Source of the DNA: Microthyrium microscopicum
Taxonomy: Eukaryota; Ascomycota; Dothideomycetes; Microthyriales; Microthyriaceae
DNA length: 64,000 nucleotides
Direction: 5' to 3'
Assembly: GCA_010405405.1 (NCBI GenBank)
Contig: MU004236.1
Coordinates: forward strand, 2,052,070 to 2,116,069
Numbering within the stretch: position 1 is the stretch's first letter; each line of letters begins with the position of its first letter. The notes beneath the pieces are model-generated. The model saw only the letters and a list, made by a program, of their open reading frames with translations. It was not told the origin of the DNA and did not search any database. Below, in pieces: positions 27,038 through 40,961 of this stretch. The position numbers and the translations under genes are program-made.

Positions 27038-28322
27038 ATGCGCAGCACTACCCTGCTAGCCGTTTGGCTGAGCCCAGTCGTGGTGACTGCTATGCCACAA
27101 GCTGATCCAAAAAGCGGTATGTCTTCCTGGGCCGCTTCATACTTTCCCAACGCTCGATCTGGTCACAATGCGTGGCTTGATCCGCAGAATGACAAGACAT
27201 GTAGTATGACGCTCGAACTGACAATCTCACAGGCTGTCCACCGCTAAAAAGCTCCACTCCATCCCTAATCAAGCCAGCAAATTGTCCAGATCCCAAGACA
27301 ATTCCCAACGCGAAAGGCACACTCAAAGACAATGAATGTCTCGTCGGCGGTATCATGGGCGTGTGTCACTCCACCGTCTCTGACAACTTACCGTCAACTA
27401 AAACATGAATAGGGCGACTTCTTCAACCCATGCTATGCGCCTGACTTGCGCAACGGCCTAGGACCAGGCTCAGGCGGCCGTTCAGTGTCGGACTGGTCTG
27501 GTGGCTCCGGCCCTCACAAAGCGCAATTCTTCACAGATCCCAGCCTGCCGAATCATACTATCTATGCACCGAAGACACCCGTTACAGGGAAGAAACTCCC
27601 ACTACTGGTCTGGGCGAACGGCGCGTGTGAGAGTGATGGCTCGGCGTTCTCAAATTTCCTTACGGAGATTGCGAGCCATGGATTTATTGTCCTGGCGAAT
27701 GGAAAGCCGTCAAAGGTCTGGGGAAAGGGTGGTTTCTCGATGCCAGGTGGTGAGAAGTCTAGGGCGGCACAGTTGACTAAGAGCATAGACTGGGCAGAGA
27801 AAGGAGGAGCTGCAAAATTTGGGGAAATCGATATGAGTAACGTCGCCGTCGCGGGACAGAGCTGTGGTGGTGTAGAAGCATATTCGGCGAGTGTATATGA
27901 GCCAAGAGTGAAGTTGATTGGCATATTCAACACCGGTGTTATTGATCCTGCCAGACGATGGATGCTGAAGGATATCAAGCAGCCAATTGGATACTTTTAT
28001 GGAGGCAAGGTGGACTTTTCGGAGAGCTTTGTATGTTACGTCTAAACGGATGTTATGTGGTACATTGCTAACTTTGTGGTAGATCACGCAAGATTTTAGA
28101 GAGATACCGGCGAGTCTCCCGGCTATGATGTCGTCTTTGCCAGTTGGGCATGGAGGGACATTTTCGGAGGCGAATGGTGGGAAGTTTGGGAAGGCTGCGG
28201 TTGCTTTCTTCAAGTGGAATCTTCAGGGAGATGCTGCGTCGAAGGATTTGTACTTTAACAAGACGTCTGCTTTGTATAAGGATGGTTGGACGATTGATAC
28301 GGCGCACTGGACACAGAAGTAA
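27038..28322 (+). CDS. Secreted alpha/beta-hydrolase (dienelactone-hydrolase/PETase-like fold), 4 exons
   Basis: Exons are placed at 27038-27116, 27233-27360, 27413-28030 and 28083-28322, giving 354 residues. All junctions are GT-AG and keep one frame. Residues 1-18 form a signal peptide (basic start, LLAVWL core, TAMPQA cleavage region). A cysteine-containing N-terminal segment (C28, C43, C60, C76) precedes the hydrolase domain. The nucleophile elbow is GQSCGG with Ser219, Asp270 is a candidate acid, and His298 sits in VGHGGT, so a full catalytic triad is plausible. Similar secreted proteins occur widely in ascomycetes without a settled substrate; ester or polyester hydrolysis is an inference. 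Intron 2 uses a less usual GTGTGT donor. The gene ends 853 bp before a large transposon. Confidence 0.8.
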
Positions 28323-29175
28323 TGGAAAATACCCGTCGTAGCACATGATGCAGTTGTATAATGACGTCCTACCTTTTTTCGGCGAGGGTATTCTTGTTGC
28401 AAGTGCTGCATATTTACCTAAACACGTGTATTAATGCATATCATCCTATACTTGTCGTATGCGGTGGTGGGGCTGTGAAGCAAACCGTAAACTGTTTATA
28501 GCCCGGATTATAGTCGAGCGTCTGAGACTGCATGGTCAGCCAATGGGTAGAAAGAGGTTGATCCATGAGGAAGATTGTCTGAGCAGGATGGATCATACAC
28601 AATCTGTGGATGGAAATGATCAAAATATAGATGAGATGATGGAGTTCGTTGTGGAGGAGGACTGGAGAGGGAGATATTTGATAGGCAGGTGCCAGAAGGG
28701 CGGGTCGAGGATTGCTTACTGTGCTGGGCTCACAGGGCTAGTCAGCTCGAAATAGATCACAAATCAAAGATCAATGGGAGCCATGTGCAAATCTTACCTC
28801 TTTCAAACTGGTGTCCGCAAGAGCCTCTCCAGCTCTTTGGATCCTCCCGTTACCACTACCAAACCGTGCTAGACAATCTCGAAACATAGCGGGTCAAACA
28901 ACACTTGGAAGTAAGTCAGTAACTCAGTTCGACTTGGACGCCGGCACCTTCATTACTCCACGAAGATATATCTCCTACCTTGATCCGATACGCATTCAGC
29001 TCGCGAACTCGTCTATATCTTTACTGCTTTCAATTGGCCAATTCTACGTTCTAGGCGTGGCCCTTTTCCGGTCCTGTCCCTTTATGGACGCATCTTGAGG
29101 CTGAGTATCTGCAAGACTGCAACTGCCAATAAACGCATGGCCCAGCACAACTTGAATCTGGCCAGCCACCCTCCC
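28323..29175. other. Intergenic region before the 11.8-kb transposon
   Basis: The DNA has ordinary composition and no RIP. Short open frames exist (for example 28459-28755 +) but show no family resemblance, splice support or codon pattern convincing enough to call. The last three bases (CCC, 29173-29175) form the left copy of a presumed 3-bp target duplication. Confidence 0.5.
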
Positions 29176-29209
29176 CACTAGCGGATATCAGGGGCATTTC
29201 AAATCGTCC
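29176..29209 (+). repeat. Left terminal inverted repeat
   Basis: The 34-bp end begins CACTAGCGGATATC and ends AAATCGTCC. It matches the reverse complement of 40962-40995 at 32 of 34 positions. The two differences are A/G at position 15 and C/T at position 24, both transitions. Confidence 0.85.
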
Positions 29210-29219
29210 CAGGACGGCT

Positions 29220-29640
29220 TCAAATCCAGTAGCGTATTAGTATAGTTAAAATAAAGAATAGTAATAGATTTAGGACGTAGACTATATTTATAATTCGTTA
29301 TAGAACCTATGTTAAGACGATTAGCGTTAAGGACGTCTTAGCGTTATAAGTAGTATAAGCAAACTAACGTCTTAATATAGTTTATATAGAAAAGCGTATT
29401 AGTATAGTAGCCATATATAATAATTTATACTAAAAACGTAAAGCTAGTATATTATACTAAGATAGTTTAAACTAGAGATAATTAGTTAAGAAATATATTA
29501 ATAGTATACTATTCTAATAGTATCTATATAATATATTAACGTTTATAGTAAATACTATAGTAGGATGCTTACCTTATAAAGCGTCCTATAATTTAAGCGT
29601 CTTAGCAATTTTAGTATATTTAGGGCGTATTAGGTTAGTA
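29220..29640. repeat. Left subterminal repeat region
   Basis: Short motifs recur here: GCGTATTAGTATAGT appears near 29232 and again near 29396, and AGGACG/CGTCCT cores occur several times. AGCGTCCTATAAT at 29580-29592 is repeated inverted at the other end of the element (complement of 40910-40922). Clustered short subterminal repeats are typical transposase-binding sites of CACTA-type elements. Confidence 0.55.
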
Positions 29641-32600
29641 TAATTTAATTAAGAGGCTTAGCGTTAGTTTTGCGTCTATTCCTCTACCTTAAGATATAAT
29701 TATGACTTTACCTTAAAATCTTAAGCTACGTTAAATTAAATTTTATAACTTTAAAAAAATTTAATTTTACTTATTATGTCTACTAAGCTTACTACCCTTA
29801 ATGGCTAGAATAGCTAAAATAGCTAACCTACTCCTTTTACTAATAATCTGCCCTTCTCTACTAATATAGTGCCTACCGTCCTTTAGGCTACTACCTTTCC
29901 CTCCTTTTATACGCGTAATCTACGTATAACTATATTGCTATTAGCTATTATAAGTATAGTTCTTTCTAAAAGCTAGATTGTTTATTCTATTTATCTTTGT
30001 CTAATTATATCTAATTCTATAATTATATATTTATAACTTATTATTTTAAGTTGTATTTTAAAATTAGTATATAATGCTTCTAGTCTATCTATTATCTCTA
30101 AGTATAGCCTTATAGTAATTAGCATTACTACTAAGGTTTACTATATATATACTAAGTTTATATTATTCTTAATTAATGTATTACTTTCTACTAAATCTTC
30201 TTTCTAATTTTATTATACCTAATTAATATTAATAAGCCGTACTAACTAGTAGAGTAGAAAAATAAAGCTAAGCTTCGTAAATCCCTTACTATAAGTATAA
30301 CTAGCGCCTTTAGAGTAATAAAGAAGCGTAAGTATAATAATATTATATATAAAGATCTAGAGTCTACTACTACTACTACTTAAAAAGCTACTAAAGAAGC
30401 TACTAAAGCTATTACTACTACGCTAGATAATAAAGTACTTACTACTATTATTATTACTATTACTCTTACTACTAAGAAAGCGGCTACTATAACCCAAACT
30501 ACTATTACTAAGCTCTTAAAAGTTACTTAGAATAATTAGTCTCTAAAGTTAACTAGAGGGGCCTTTAAGATACTAAAGGTTAACTCTACGTCTTATATAA
30601 CTAAAAAGAAAATAGTTTTAAAGTAAGCTAAGCGCTTCTATTCCTTTATTTTTTATAATAACTAGTTTATAAAATAGGTTATAGAAAAGTTCTAGTCTAC
30701 TTTAAAGTATAGTATATAAAGATTAGCTTACGTATATATATATAATTTATATCTTAAAAATATATAGAATTTTAAGAACTATACTATTTTTAACTTTTAC
30801 GTAAATTATATACTATTTTAATATTCTATTTATTTTAATATTTATTATATATATATATATATCTATTTATTTAATAATCTATCTAATAATCTATCTACTT
30901 AGTTGTTAAATTTCTTATTAAATAAATAAATATATATATATATATAATAATTATTAAATTACTACTTTAATTATATAATTAAGATTATAAAACTATATAT
31001 TAATATAAAATAGACCTATATTATGAGCTATATAAAAGATTATATAGTTTTATAAGATCTTAGTTTATTTAATAATACTATTAAAACTTAACTTTAGTTA
31101 GACTACTCTTTTATATTCTTTTTATAGCTCTTTAACTTTATAAAAGAGTACTTAGACTTAGAAAAGTTCTCTAAGCTTAGAAAAGCTTAGTACTTAGATA
31201 TATTATAACTATTACTCTAAATTATATATATATACTAATACTATTATAGAATAGTTTATCTAGCTAAGTATTCTAATAATATATTAGCGCTAAGCTAAGC
31301 TTATAGCTAAAAAAGAGCCTACTAAAGTAAATTTAGCTTTAGTAAATATATCTAAGGACGCAATATTAGACTACTAGGATATTCTAGCGTATTAAAAAGA
31401 AATTTTTAACTTTCTTTACTTAAAAGATTTCTTCTAGCTTATAGTAATTACGTTAACTTCTACCTCTAAGAAGCTAGTTACTATCCTTAAGAGCGCTATT
31501 AAGCGCCTTATTAAGGTAGAGTTTAATTTTAATAGTTAGTATTTTTATTTAGTATTTATTAGTATAAAGTCTTATAAAGTTTTATAGAGTTTTTACTTAG
31601 AGTATATTTTTATAAAGTATATTTATATAATGTTTCTTATATTATTATTATTTTATTCTTATACTATTTTATACTTTCTTTATATAATTATTCCTATATT
31701 ATTATTATACTATTTTTATATAATTATTCTTATATTACTTTTAGTAGTATTATTTAGAGTTTCTTATTCCCTTAGAGTCCCTTTACGTCTTATTTCTTAC
31801 TTAGAGTTTTCTATAGCGTTTATTACTATAGGATATAAGACTATATAATTACGTAAACTTTATAATACTTCGTCGTCTCTAACCTATAGATCTACCTACT
31901 AATTATTAACTAGTAAGTTATGCTATACCTTAGGCTATTATTAATTACTTAGCTTATACTTGCTATATATCCTCTTAATAGGATTCCTTTATATACTAAC
32001 ATAATTAGTTATTCCTAAGTACTAGTTAGTATTAGTATTTAGGATCTATATACTAAGAGTTTTATAATACTATAATAGAGTTATAAGTAACTATAAGATA
32101 ATATAGTATTAATATTTCGTAAATAGATATTATATTTATAGGCTATATTATTCTTTACTAATATATTATATAGTTTCTACTTATACCTTATTAAGATAAC
32201 TAACCTTTAAGCTACCTAAATCGCTTTTATAGAGTCTAAAGGTATAGTTAGACTATATATATATTACTTATTAGCTTTATATTATAATACTATAAGTATA
32301 AAGCTTTAAGGCTTCTTAATACTAGCTACTTATTATAATATTAAATAATACTATCTTAAGTAGGAATAGTAAGAAGGCTTATACTACTAAGGATATAATA
32401 GTAGGTTTGTTAAGAACTCTATATTAACTAAATTAGTATTAAGAAAATTACTAACGCTAGTATAATTAATAGTTTATATTATTATTCTTAGCTTTAAGTA
32501 AAGGTAATTAGATAGGTACTAAATAGTTTAATACGTATTAATTAATTTACTAAGTAATAATATAAAATTAGATTATAAACTAGCTACTTCTTTACTTTAA

Positions 32601-34899
32601 TAATTACTTACTATTATACGCTATTACTATTATATACTATTCTAATTAGTAAGCTATAGCTAGCAAAATAGACATAGTATTTAGCTACTACTATATTATG
32701 AATTCTTTTATAGCCTTAACCCTTAGTTATAGCATAATCTATTTAGTTTACTATTATATTTAGTTTAGCGTTAAGTAATTATAAATATTAATTACTATAC
32801 CTAGTAGTATATTATAAAACTAATCTAAGTTAGTATATATATAGATATAGTTAAGATAATCTAAATTAACAATCTTGCTAAATAAGCTACTTAACTACGT
32901 AAAGAAAGGCTATAGTAAAGAAGACGAAGGAATTAGTATTATTTATAAAGATAATAGCTTAACTATATATTTGCTTACTTATAAGTAATTAATCAATATA
33001 AGAGTCTAGTTATAGGTTAGCTTAAAGGAAATAATTAAGTCTAGAGTATATATATTATCTAATAATAGCTTTTTAAGGTCGCGTTGCGTAACTCTAGCTT
33101 TCTAGCTACGCCTATTAATGTCTTTATTATGCCTTCTCTTTTTCTAACTCCCTACTACTGTTTAGGATATTATAAAGCTACGCTTAGACTATAATAAGGC
33201 TATAAAAGGCTAAAAATACTACCTTAAATTTATTAAATAGTAAGAGGGGCGTTTTAGTACTACTTAAATAGTAATTGCTTCTTCTAAATAATTATTTACT
33301 ACTTAGAATTAAATTTTTTCTCTAACTTTATCTTATACTTTGCCTTAAAACTCCTCTATATTTCTTTTTATTATTATCTATTTTTATCCTCTACTTCCTT
33401 TATCTACTTTTATTATCTACTTTTATTATCTATATTCTTACTATAACTACTAAGAACTAATCCTATAATATTATGTTTCTATTATTATTAGAGCAGTGCC
33501 GTTATTATAGTAGGTCGTAGTTGCTATAAGATAAAGTATAATAATAATAAGCATTAACCTTATTATTATTCTAAGTTTGCTCTAGTCGCTATAAATTTAG
33601 ATAATAATAAATAAGATAAAGTATAAGATAACTAGCTAATAGGTAGATATAATAAGCCTTTTAGTTCTATTAAACACGCTAAAGCTAAGTATAATATACC
33701 TACCGCTATACTTACTAACCTTAATTAATAAGTAAATTCAAAGCTTTAAGATAAGGTTTATCTTTTATCCATCACTATAGTTATATATTTCTTACTTATA
33801 TTTATTCTTATAGGTTACTAATAACCTTTAGGTTATAACTATATTACTTTAGAAATAGAACATTGCTATTATAAAGGAAGATACTTAAGATAATCTTGCT
33901 ACTATTATTACTAAATATATAGATAAGAATATTAATTAAGTTATTTAAGATATAGACCTTTAAGCATACCTTATAGACATAGCTTTATAAGCCATTAATT
34001 TTATAAAAAATATCCCTAACGAAGATATTAATCTAGATTATAATCTTACTATTAATCTTAACCTCCTATAGTTAAATATTTTAACTTCTATAACTATCTA
34101 AGTTTTAATAGATACTACTAAGTTTAATAGTCTACTAGTTCCTTTTAGTAAAGTATTACAAGTTTATAATCCTTTAGCTAACTATAAGAAAAAGAAATAT
34201 CTATTACTAACCTCTAATACTACTTCTAAACTATCTAATTATAAGCTTCTATCTAAATTAGAGTTAGTACTAGGATTATAATATAAAGATTATAGTATCT
34301 TGCGGACGTAGTATTAAAGCTTATAAGATATCTTTAAGATAATTAATACCTAAACCCTTCCTCTTATAGCGAAGCTTCTTAGCTTATTAAATATAATTAA
34401 GAACTACCTTAAAAACTACCTTTTGCGTATTTAGATTTGCTAATAGGAGGTTAACCTTAAGATTAAATAGCTTCTAATAATCTTAGCTATAGATCTAATT
34501 TAAGACATAAACGTATTTAAAAGTAACGTATTCTTCTTAAATATTCTTAAGCTAATTCGTAATGTTATTACTTTTTAGGTAATTAAAGACAAACTTTATA
34601 CTAATATAGCCTACTTTATTAATAATCTAAAGGAACTCTAAGAAAGCAACGCCTAGGCGTCGTTAATCTACGCCTTATCTAATAAATTTACTCTTATTTA
34701 GGATTTATAGCTTAACTACTTACAATCTATCTTTTTATTTAACTTTATATAGTTTTAATATAATAACAATAGCTACGTATAATGTCTTATAAGCCTAGAT
34801 TAGTATTTATATATTAGTTATATTATTACCTTTAATAAGGACTTCTAATTACATCGCAATTATAAAAGACCGCTAAGAAAAACCGTTATTAAGATATAA

Positions 34900-37500
34900 G
34901 AAGTTTAGCTTACTAGTATACTTAAAAAACGCTAAGGTTTAAGTATATAGTCTTTATCTCGTAAAGAAGTAGTAGTAAATACTAATTTTATAAGCGCCTT
35001 TAAGAAATTAGTATAAGATACTTTAATAAAATAGCCTATACTAAACTTAGGTTAAATACTAGTACCTTAATATAAAAATAATCTTTTTATTTAACTAGCT
35101 TATAGACTACTAGTACCTATAGCAAGTAATAAGTATATTCTTATTAAGAACTATATATTAATTATTCTTAAGACTAACGCTTTATATATATATCTTATAA
35201 TAGCTTTAACTCGCATCTTTATTATAAATTAAGAGTATAGTATTCCTTAGATTATACTAAACCTATCGCTTAATAAGCTAACTCTTACTACTCTATTTAT
35301 TTATTAAATATTTAACTCTACCTTAGGCCTTCGTTTACTATATTAGAGCTATCTACTATAAAGAAAAATTAAAATTAAGAAGTATAATTAATAAGCACTT
35401 AAGACTATATTTATTCTAGCTAGTAATAAAGACATAAACGTTATATCTATCTCTTTAATATATTTTATTAATAGATTTAGATTATATAGTATTATATATC
35501 GTTCCCTTATAGGTATCTATATATTTCTTACTAGTTTATTATATTATAAGCGTAATTATAACTTAAATATTATTCCCTATACTCTTAGTCCGTATAGTTA
35601 TTTAGAAGATTCTTTTATTAATATTATTAAAGAATACCTTTAGTTCTTATTTATTAGTAAGGTTAAGATTACTATTAATAAATATAAGGTCTACTTATAT
35701 ACCTATATCTACGTGTTTATTAGAGATATACCTTAATAATAAGCAAACTTAAGGATACTATTATAAAATACGAAACTAGGTTATTAATCTTATTAAATTA
35801 ATAAGAGTAAGCGCTCTTTCTTAAGGTTTAATACTACGACTTATAGTCGTTTTTATTTTAGTATTAAGCGAGTTTATAAAGCTATAACCAAACTTAATAG
35901 CATTAAGAAGAAGTAAGCGTTTAGCTCTACTACTAAATATAAAGTAAAGCTATACCTTCTATAACTTATTCTAAAATTAGATTTTGTCTTAGATTGCCCT
36001 TTAAATCTAGCTTATTCTAAGTTAGAAGAACTAATTAAGCAACTTTATATCCTATTTATTAAAGCTATTATTAAGCCTAATTAGATTAATACTTATAATA
36101 AAATTCTTTAAAGCTTTTTTTTACTATATAACTAGGGTCGTATTTAGAATCTAACTATATATATTAAAAGCTTTACGCTTTAGGAATATAATTATTAGTT
36201 AATTATTATTAGTATATTACTTCTACTTTAGCTTTAACCTAAATTTATTAAGCTACTTTACGCTAAAGCTATATAGATAGTATTTATTAATAAGATTTAG
36301 AAGCTTAATAGTAAATAAGCTAAGCTCTTTACTTAGATAAATTAAGATATAAATATCTTATACGATATATTAGTTCTAGCCTTTAAATCTATTACCTAAT
36401 TTAATTACTTATACCTAAATACTAATATTTAGCTTAAAGATTAAGCTACTTATATATAGTAAACACTATACGTACAATTTATGTTTTAAAAACTTTTTAA
36501 GTATAATTTATAAGTAGCTATAATTAATCCTTATATATAATAAGTATTATAAGCATAAAGCCACTATACTATTCTAAGTATAGTTACTATAGTAAGTATA
36601 TCATTACCTTTAGTTACTTTATCCTCTATACTATTATTAATGTCTATACTATTCCTAATATCTATACTATTACTAAATATAGCCTTATTTAGTATAAATA
36701 CTATTATTACTACTTTAGCTTATATAATTAAGCAGTATTATACTAATCTAAGCACTATTAATATTCTAGTAAGCTAAAAGAATACTTTAAAAGTAGTACT
36801 CTATTAAAACGTCCAAGCTTGTTTAAATATCTATATTAGTCTATACTATTCTATTCTTATTAATAAGTACTTAGGTAATAGTAACTATACTACTTTTAAT
36901 AAAGAGAAAGAGCATTATAACTTAAAGAATAATATTAAGAATACAAACTATTAGCTACCTTATTACGATCTTATAGTTTATAAGGCTAAAAGCTAAGGAA
37001 TTTAGTTTGCGCTTTTTAGAGCTTATATAAATATAACTTATAAGAAGAAGATCTTTCTTACTCTTAAGTATCTATAAATACGTCTTTTTAACCTATTTAC
37101 TTAGTTACTTCTAAAGTCTAACTAGAAAGTAGAAAATAATAATAATAAAAATACTTTAATAAATACTATAAAGGTTATAAATAATCCTATATACTTTATA
37201 CTTAAGGCTTACTCTAAAATCTTATAAAAGTTCTATACTAAAATACTATATTTCTCTATTAAGTCCGTAGATAGTAATCTTTATTTTAAAAATAAGTTTT
37301 GTAATATACTACTTAACGCTTATAATAGAGATTATAGAGAGTTAGCTATATTTCTTAAGTAATTAGCTATTACCTAGTTTAAAAGCATTTTATTTAATAA
37401 CCTATAAGTTTTAGTCCTAAATACCTATTATAATTACTAATATAAATTAGTAATACTTAATATTACTTAACGATAAAGATAGGTTAGTTTATTTACTATA
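34900..37500 (+). pseudogene. Degenerate transposase-like region of the DNA transposon
   Basis: The forward strand reads for long distances as protein-like sequence with RIP-type stops, and it keeps more CpA than the rest of the island. Around 35540-35760 a stretch reads as a conserved-looking S/T-L-x-P-x-x-S-x-L-E-D block. A polar segment containing R-D-I-P followed by glutamine codons comes next, then aromatic/cysteine-like positions. From memory this resembles the central part of large transposases of ascomycete KDZ/Tnp2-type elements. That would agree with the CACTA-like ends. The resemblance was judged by eye only, and no catalytic residues could be assigned. Confidence 0.35.
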
Positions 37501-40500
37501 GTTAAAAACGTATTAAATATATTAAAACTATAGCTATATATTAATTTACTAAGCTACTTACTATTAAAACTTAACGTATATTCCTATATATTAATAAGGT
37601 TATTATTTATAACTTAATTAAGGATTATATAATAGATTATAATATTCTTTAGATTACTAACTAGGTTAATCTAGTAGAACTCTAAATACTTTAGCTAAAG
37701 CATATCTACGTTATACTATTTAAGTATAGTAGTTACTAATAGGCTCTTTTAGCTATAAATAAAGCTAATAGCTTTATTTATATTAATTAGAATATTACCT
37801 TTATATAAGCTAAGCTCTAACGTTAAGTTATTACTTAACTATTTTATTCTAGTTTATTAGTTAGTACTATTTATTAACCTATTTCTTTACTTATCTTATA
37901 CCTACCTATCTAGCTTTATATAAGTCTAACTTAATCTAATTAACTACTTAATAAACTAGCTAAGCGTTATATTATATTATTTTCTATTTTTTTTATTTTA
38001 TTATATCTAAAAGTTTATTAAATATATCTACCTAATATTTTAGTATATAGGGTAGAAATAAAAGGTAGGTTATCCTAGCTATATATTTACTAGCATATAC
38101 TAACTCCTTATAGGTAAAGTTATTATTTAAAATCTAGTTCCTAGTTAGCTCTACTTTATTTCTTTATTATTATTAAGACTATATAGGACTATAAAAGGTT
38201 AGGCTTCTAGATTTATGCTATAGACTAGACTTAGACTAGATACCTTAGAATCTAATTATACCTAAATAATTCTCTACTTATTATTACTAGACGGACCCTA
38301 GAATAAGTAGTTAAGTTTTAGAATAAAAAATATTTAGTATATCTCTAAATATTTATAGCTCTATATAAATTCGTAACCTATCTATAATTAACCTCTATGC
38401 TTTATAATAAAATATTTATTACTAACCTATTATTTAATACGCTCTTAAACTTTATACTATTATCTATATATAATTTATAGAACCTCTCTATAACCTAGTA
38501 AACTATTATTAATACTCTTTATAGTAGTTAATAGGCTAATTAATATAATGCTTAAATACTTAATATTCTATATTTCTAATAACTAATAAGTAGTAGTATA
38601 ACTACTTCCTTTTAATCTTACGCAATATTTAAAGGAAAAAATTTAAAGGTTAGTAGCGTTTATTATTTATTTTACTTAAAGTTTAGTAATATCTAGATAT
38701 AAAGTATAAGCTTATAATCTTTATTATGCTATAAATATTATACTATATTAGCTAATATATACTTTACTATTAATTTATATATCTATTTCGTATTATAAAA
38801 GAACTAACCTTAATATAATCTACGCCTTAAATATACTAATAGTAATTACGTCTTACTCTATATCCTTAAATTCTAATATAGTACTTATAGTATTAAAGGT
38901 TAGTAGGCTTATTTATCTATCTATTTTTTATACGTTAGTAATATTTAAGTATAGAGTATGTATTTCTAAATACCTATTATACTAAGGCTATCCTACTATG
39001 TTTAGTATATACTTTCTTAATATTTATTAGTATTATAAAGCAAGATACTAACTTAAACATAATTAATAATATAACTTTTAAATTAGCCTACTTATATTAA
39101 TAGTGTCTTGCTGTATTGAAGTTAAGTACTTACGTCCTTTCTTTCTTATACCTATACGTACGTAGTCGCGTTATATGTCTTTCTCTATATTATATCTTAT
39201 ATAAAATATATACTAGTATTAGCGCTAACCTACTAGCAGCACTAGATTTATTAGCTTAAGTAGAAGACTATTATATACTATAAGATATCTAGCCTTTTTA
39301 TTTACCCTATCTACTCTATCTACTCTATTATATGCTCTTTTAATCTCCTTATATTAGGGGACTAAATAAGCCTATAGCAATTAAATAAGAGCGTACTACT
39401 TTTTAATCCCTATTATTAATATTACTAACGTTTTATATAATATAAAGATAATCCTATATACTAGTATATACTTTATAAACTAGAACGAAATATTATTATA
39501 TTATAATATACGTATATCTTTAGATCCTATTTATATCTAGTACGACTAGTACAATAAATTAGCTAATAATATAAAGAGAGGTAAAGACTACGCAAAAGGA
39601 GAGGAAGAACTAGCTTTATAAGTATAAAATATAGTAGTAAACGACTTTAAGGTATACATACTAACACTAAACTATTATATACTAATATAAATATAATAAG
39701 CAAGTATATTATTAAAAACGTTTAATAAGAGGCTAGTATAAAAGGAGGACGAGAGAAAGGTAAATATAAATATTAATTATAAAACTAGGGAGTCCTTAGG
39801 ATTATAGCTAACTATTAGTAGATTCTAATAACTAGATAAGATAGATATATAATTAACTAGTAAGAACTTAATATTATAATCTTTAATAATAAATACTAAT
39901 ATATTAAACTAAGATATTACGATATAAGCTATCTACTATATAAGTAATATATATTTAATGCTTATATATAAATTAATATAAGTTCGTATCCTTTTTAATA
40001 TAGTATTACTAATATTAAGGCTAACTAAGTAGTACTAAATTATTTATTTAGAAACTTACTACTAAGCTTCTAAAGTTTCTAAATACTTTATCCTTATAAA
40101 CTTTAAGGAATTTATAACGATTTACGATTTCTAAAGCTCCTTTTGCCTTAGAACCTTAATATCTAGTTAAAATAACGACCTACTAAGGGCTTCTTAACTA
40201 CGCTAGATTATACTATAGATTAAAAATAATCCATTAAGGCTTATAAAATATACTATCTTCTATCCTATAGTAACCTATATAAGGCTATATTTACTATTAT
40301 ATTATCTAATACCTCTTTATTTACTATATTCTTCCTTAAAAAGTTTATATAATTAATAACTTATTAATTATTAATTTAAAGAACGGCTAGGCTAATATCT
40401 ATCTATATTCTTAAATATTTAAGGTACGAAAGGACTTAGAAAATTAGAGATCTTATTTTAAGTAAAGGTTAATAAAGAGGTTAGTAATAGTAGAGTAGTA

Positions 40501-40729
40501 GAATAAAGGATTAGATCTAGGATCTTAATCTAGGACGATTAGATAGGTAGTAGAATAAGATCTAGATAAGATTATATTATACTATATTAAAAGACTTAAA
40601 AGTAGCTAGCCTATAATAAATTATACTTACTCTATACTACGCTTTCTCTAATTACGAACCTAGGCTACCTTAAAATAAAGAAAAAATCCTATCTACTTTA
40701 GGAAGCTATAAATAAGTAAACGTCCTAGT

Positions 40730-40925
40730 ATTAAGATATCCTAACTATAAGTCGTCCTATAGCCTTAAAATATTTTAATAGTATCTTATTTATTAATAAG
40801 ATAGCTTAACTTTAAGGCATTTTTATTTTATACTATTTATTATAAAGACGTATAAACCCTATAAATAATTTAAACGTACTATAATATCTACCATAAGGTA
40901 TTATAGGACGCTATTAATTTTGAAT
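40730..40925. repeat. Right subterminal repeat region
   Basis: The region contains inverted partners of left-end motifs: ATTATAGGACGCT at 40910-40922 is the exact 13-bp complement of 29580-29592, and a TCGTCCTATAG copy lies near 40752. It supports the two ends belonging to one element. Confidence 0.5.
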
Positions 40926-40961
40926 TAGTAGCTAGAAAAAACGCGTCATAGCACGGTCACA

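Noticed and set aside
28459-28755. 98-codon open frame downstream of the secreted hydrolase
   Set aside because: No signal peptide, domain, or splice support; composition fits chance.
31630-31848. 72-codon hydrophobic open frame in island 2
   Set aside because: It is low-complexity I/L/Y/F translation of TAT-rich DNA that any RIPped stretch can give by chance.
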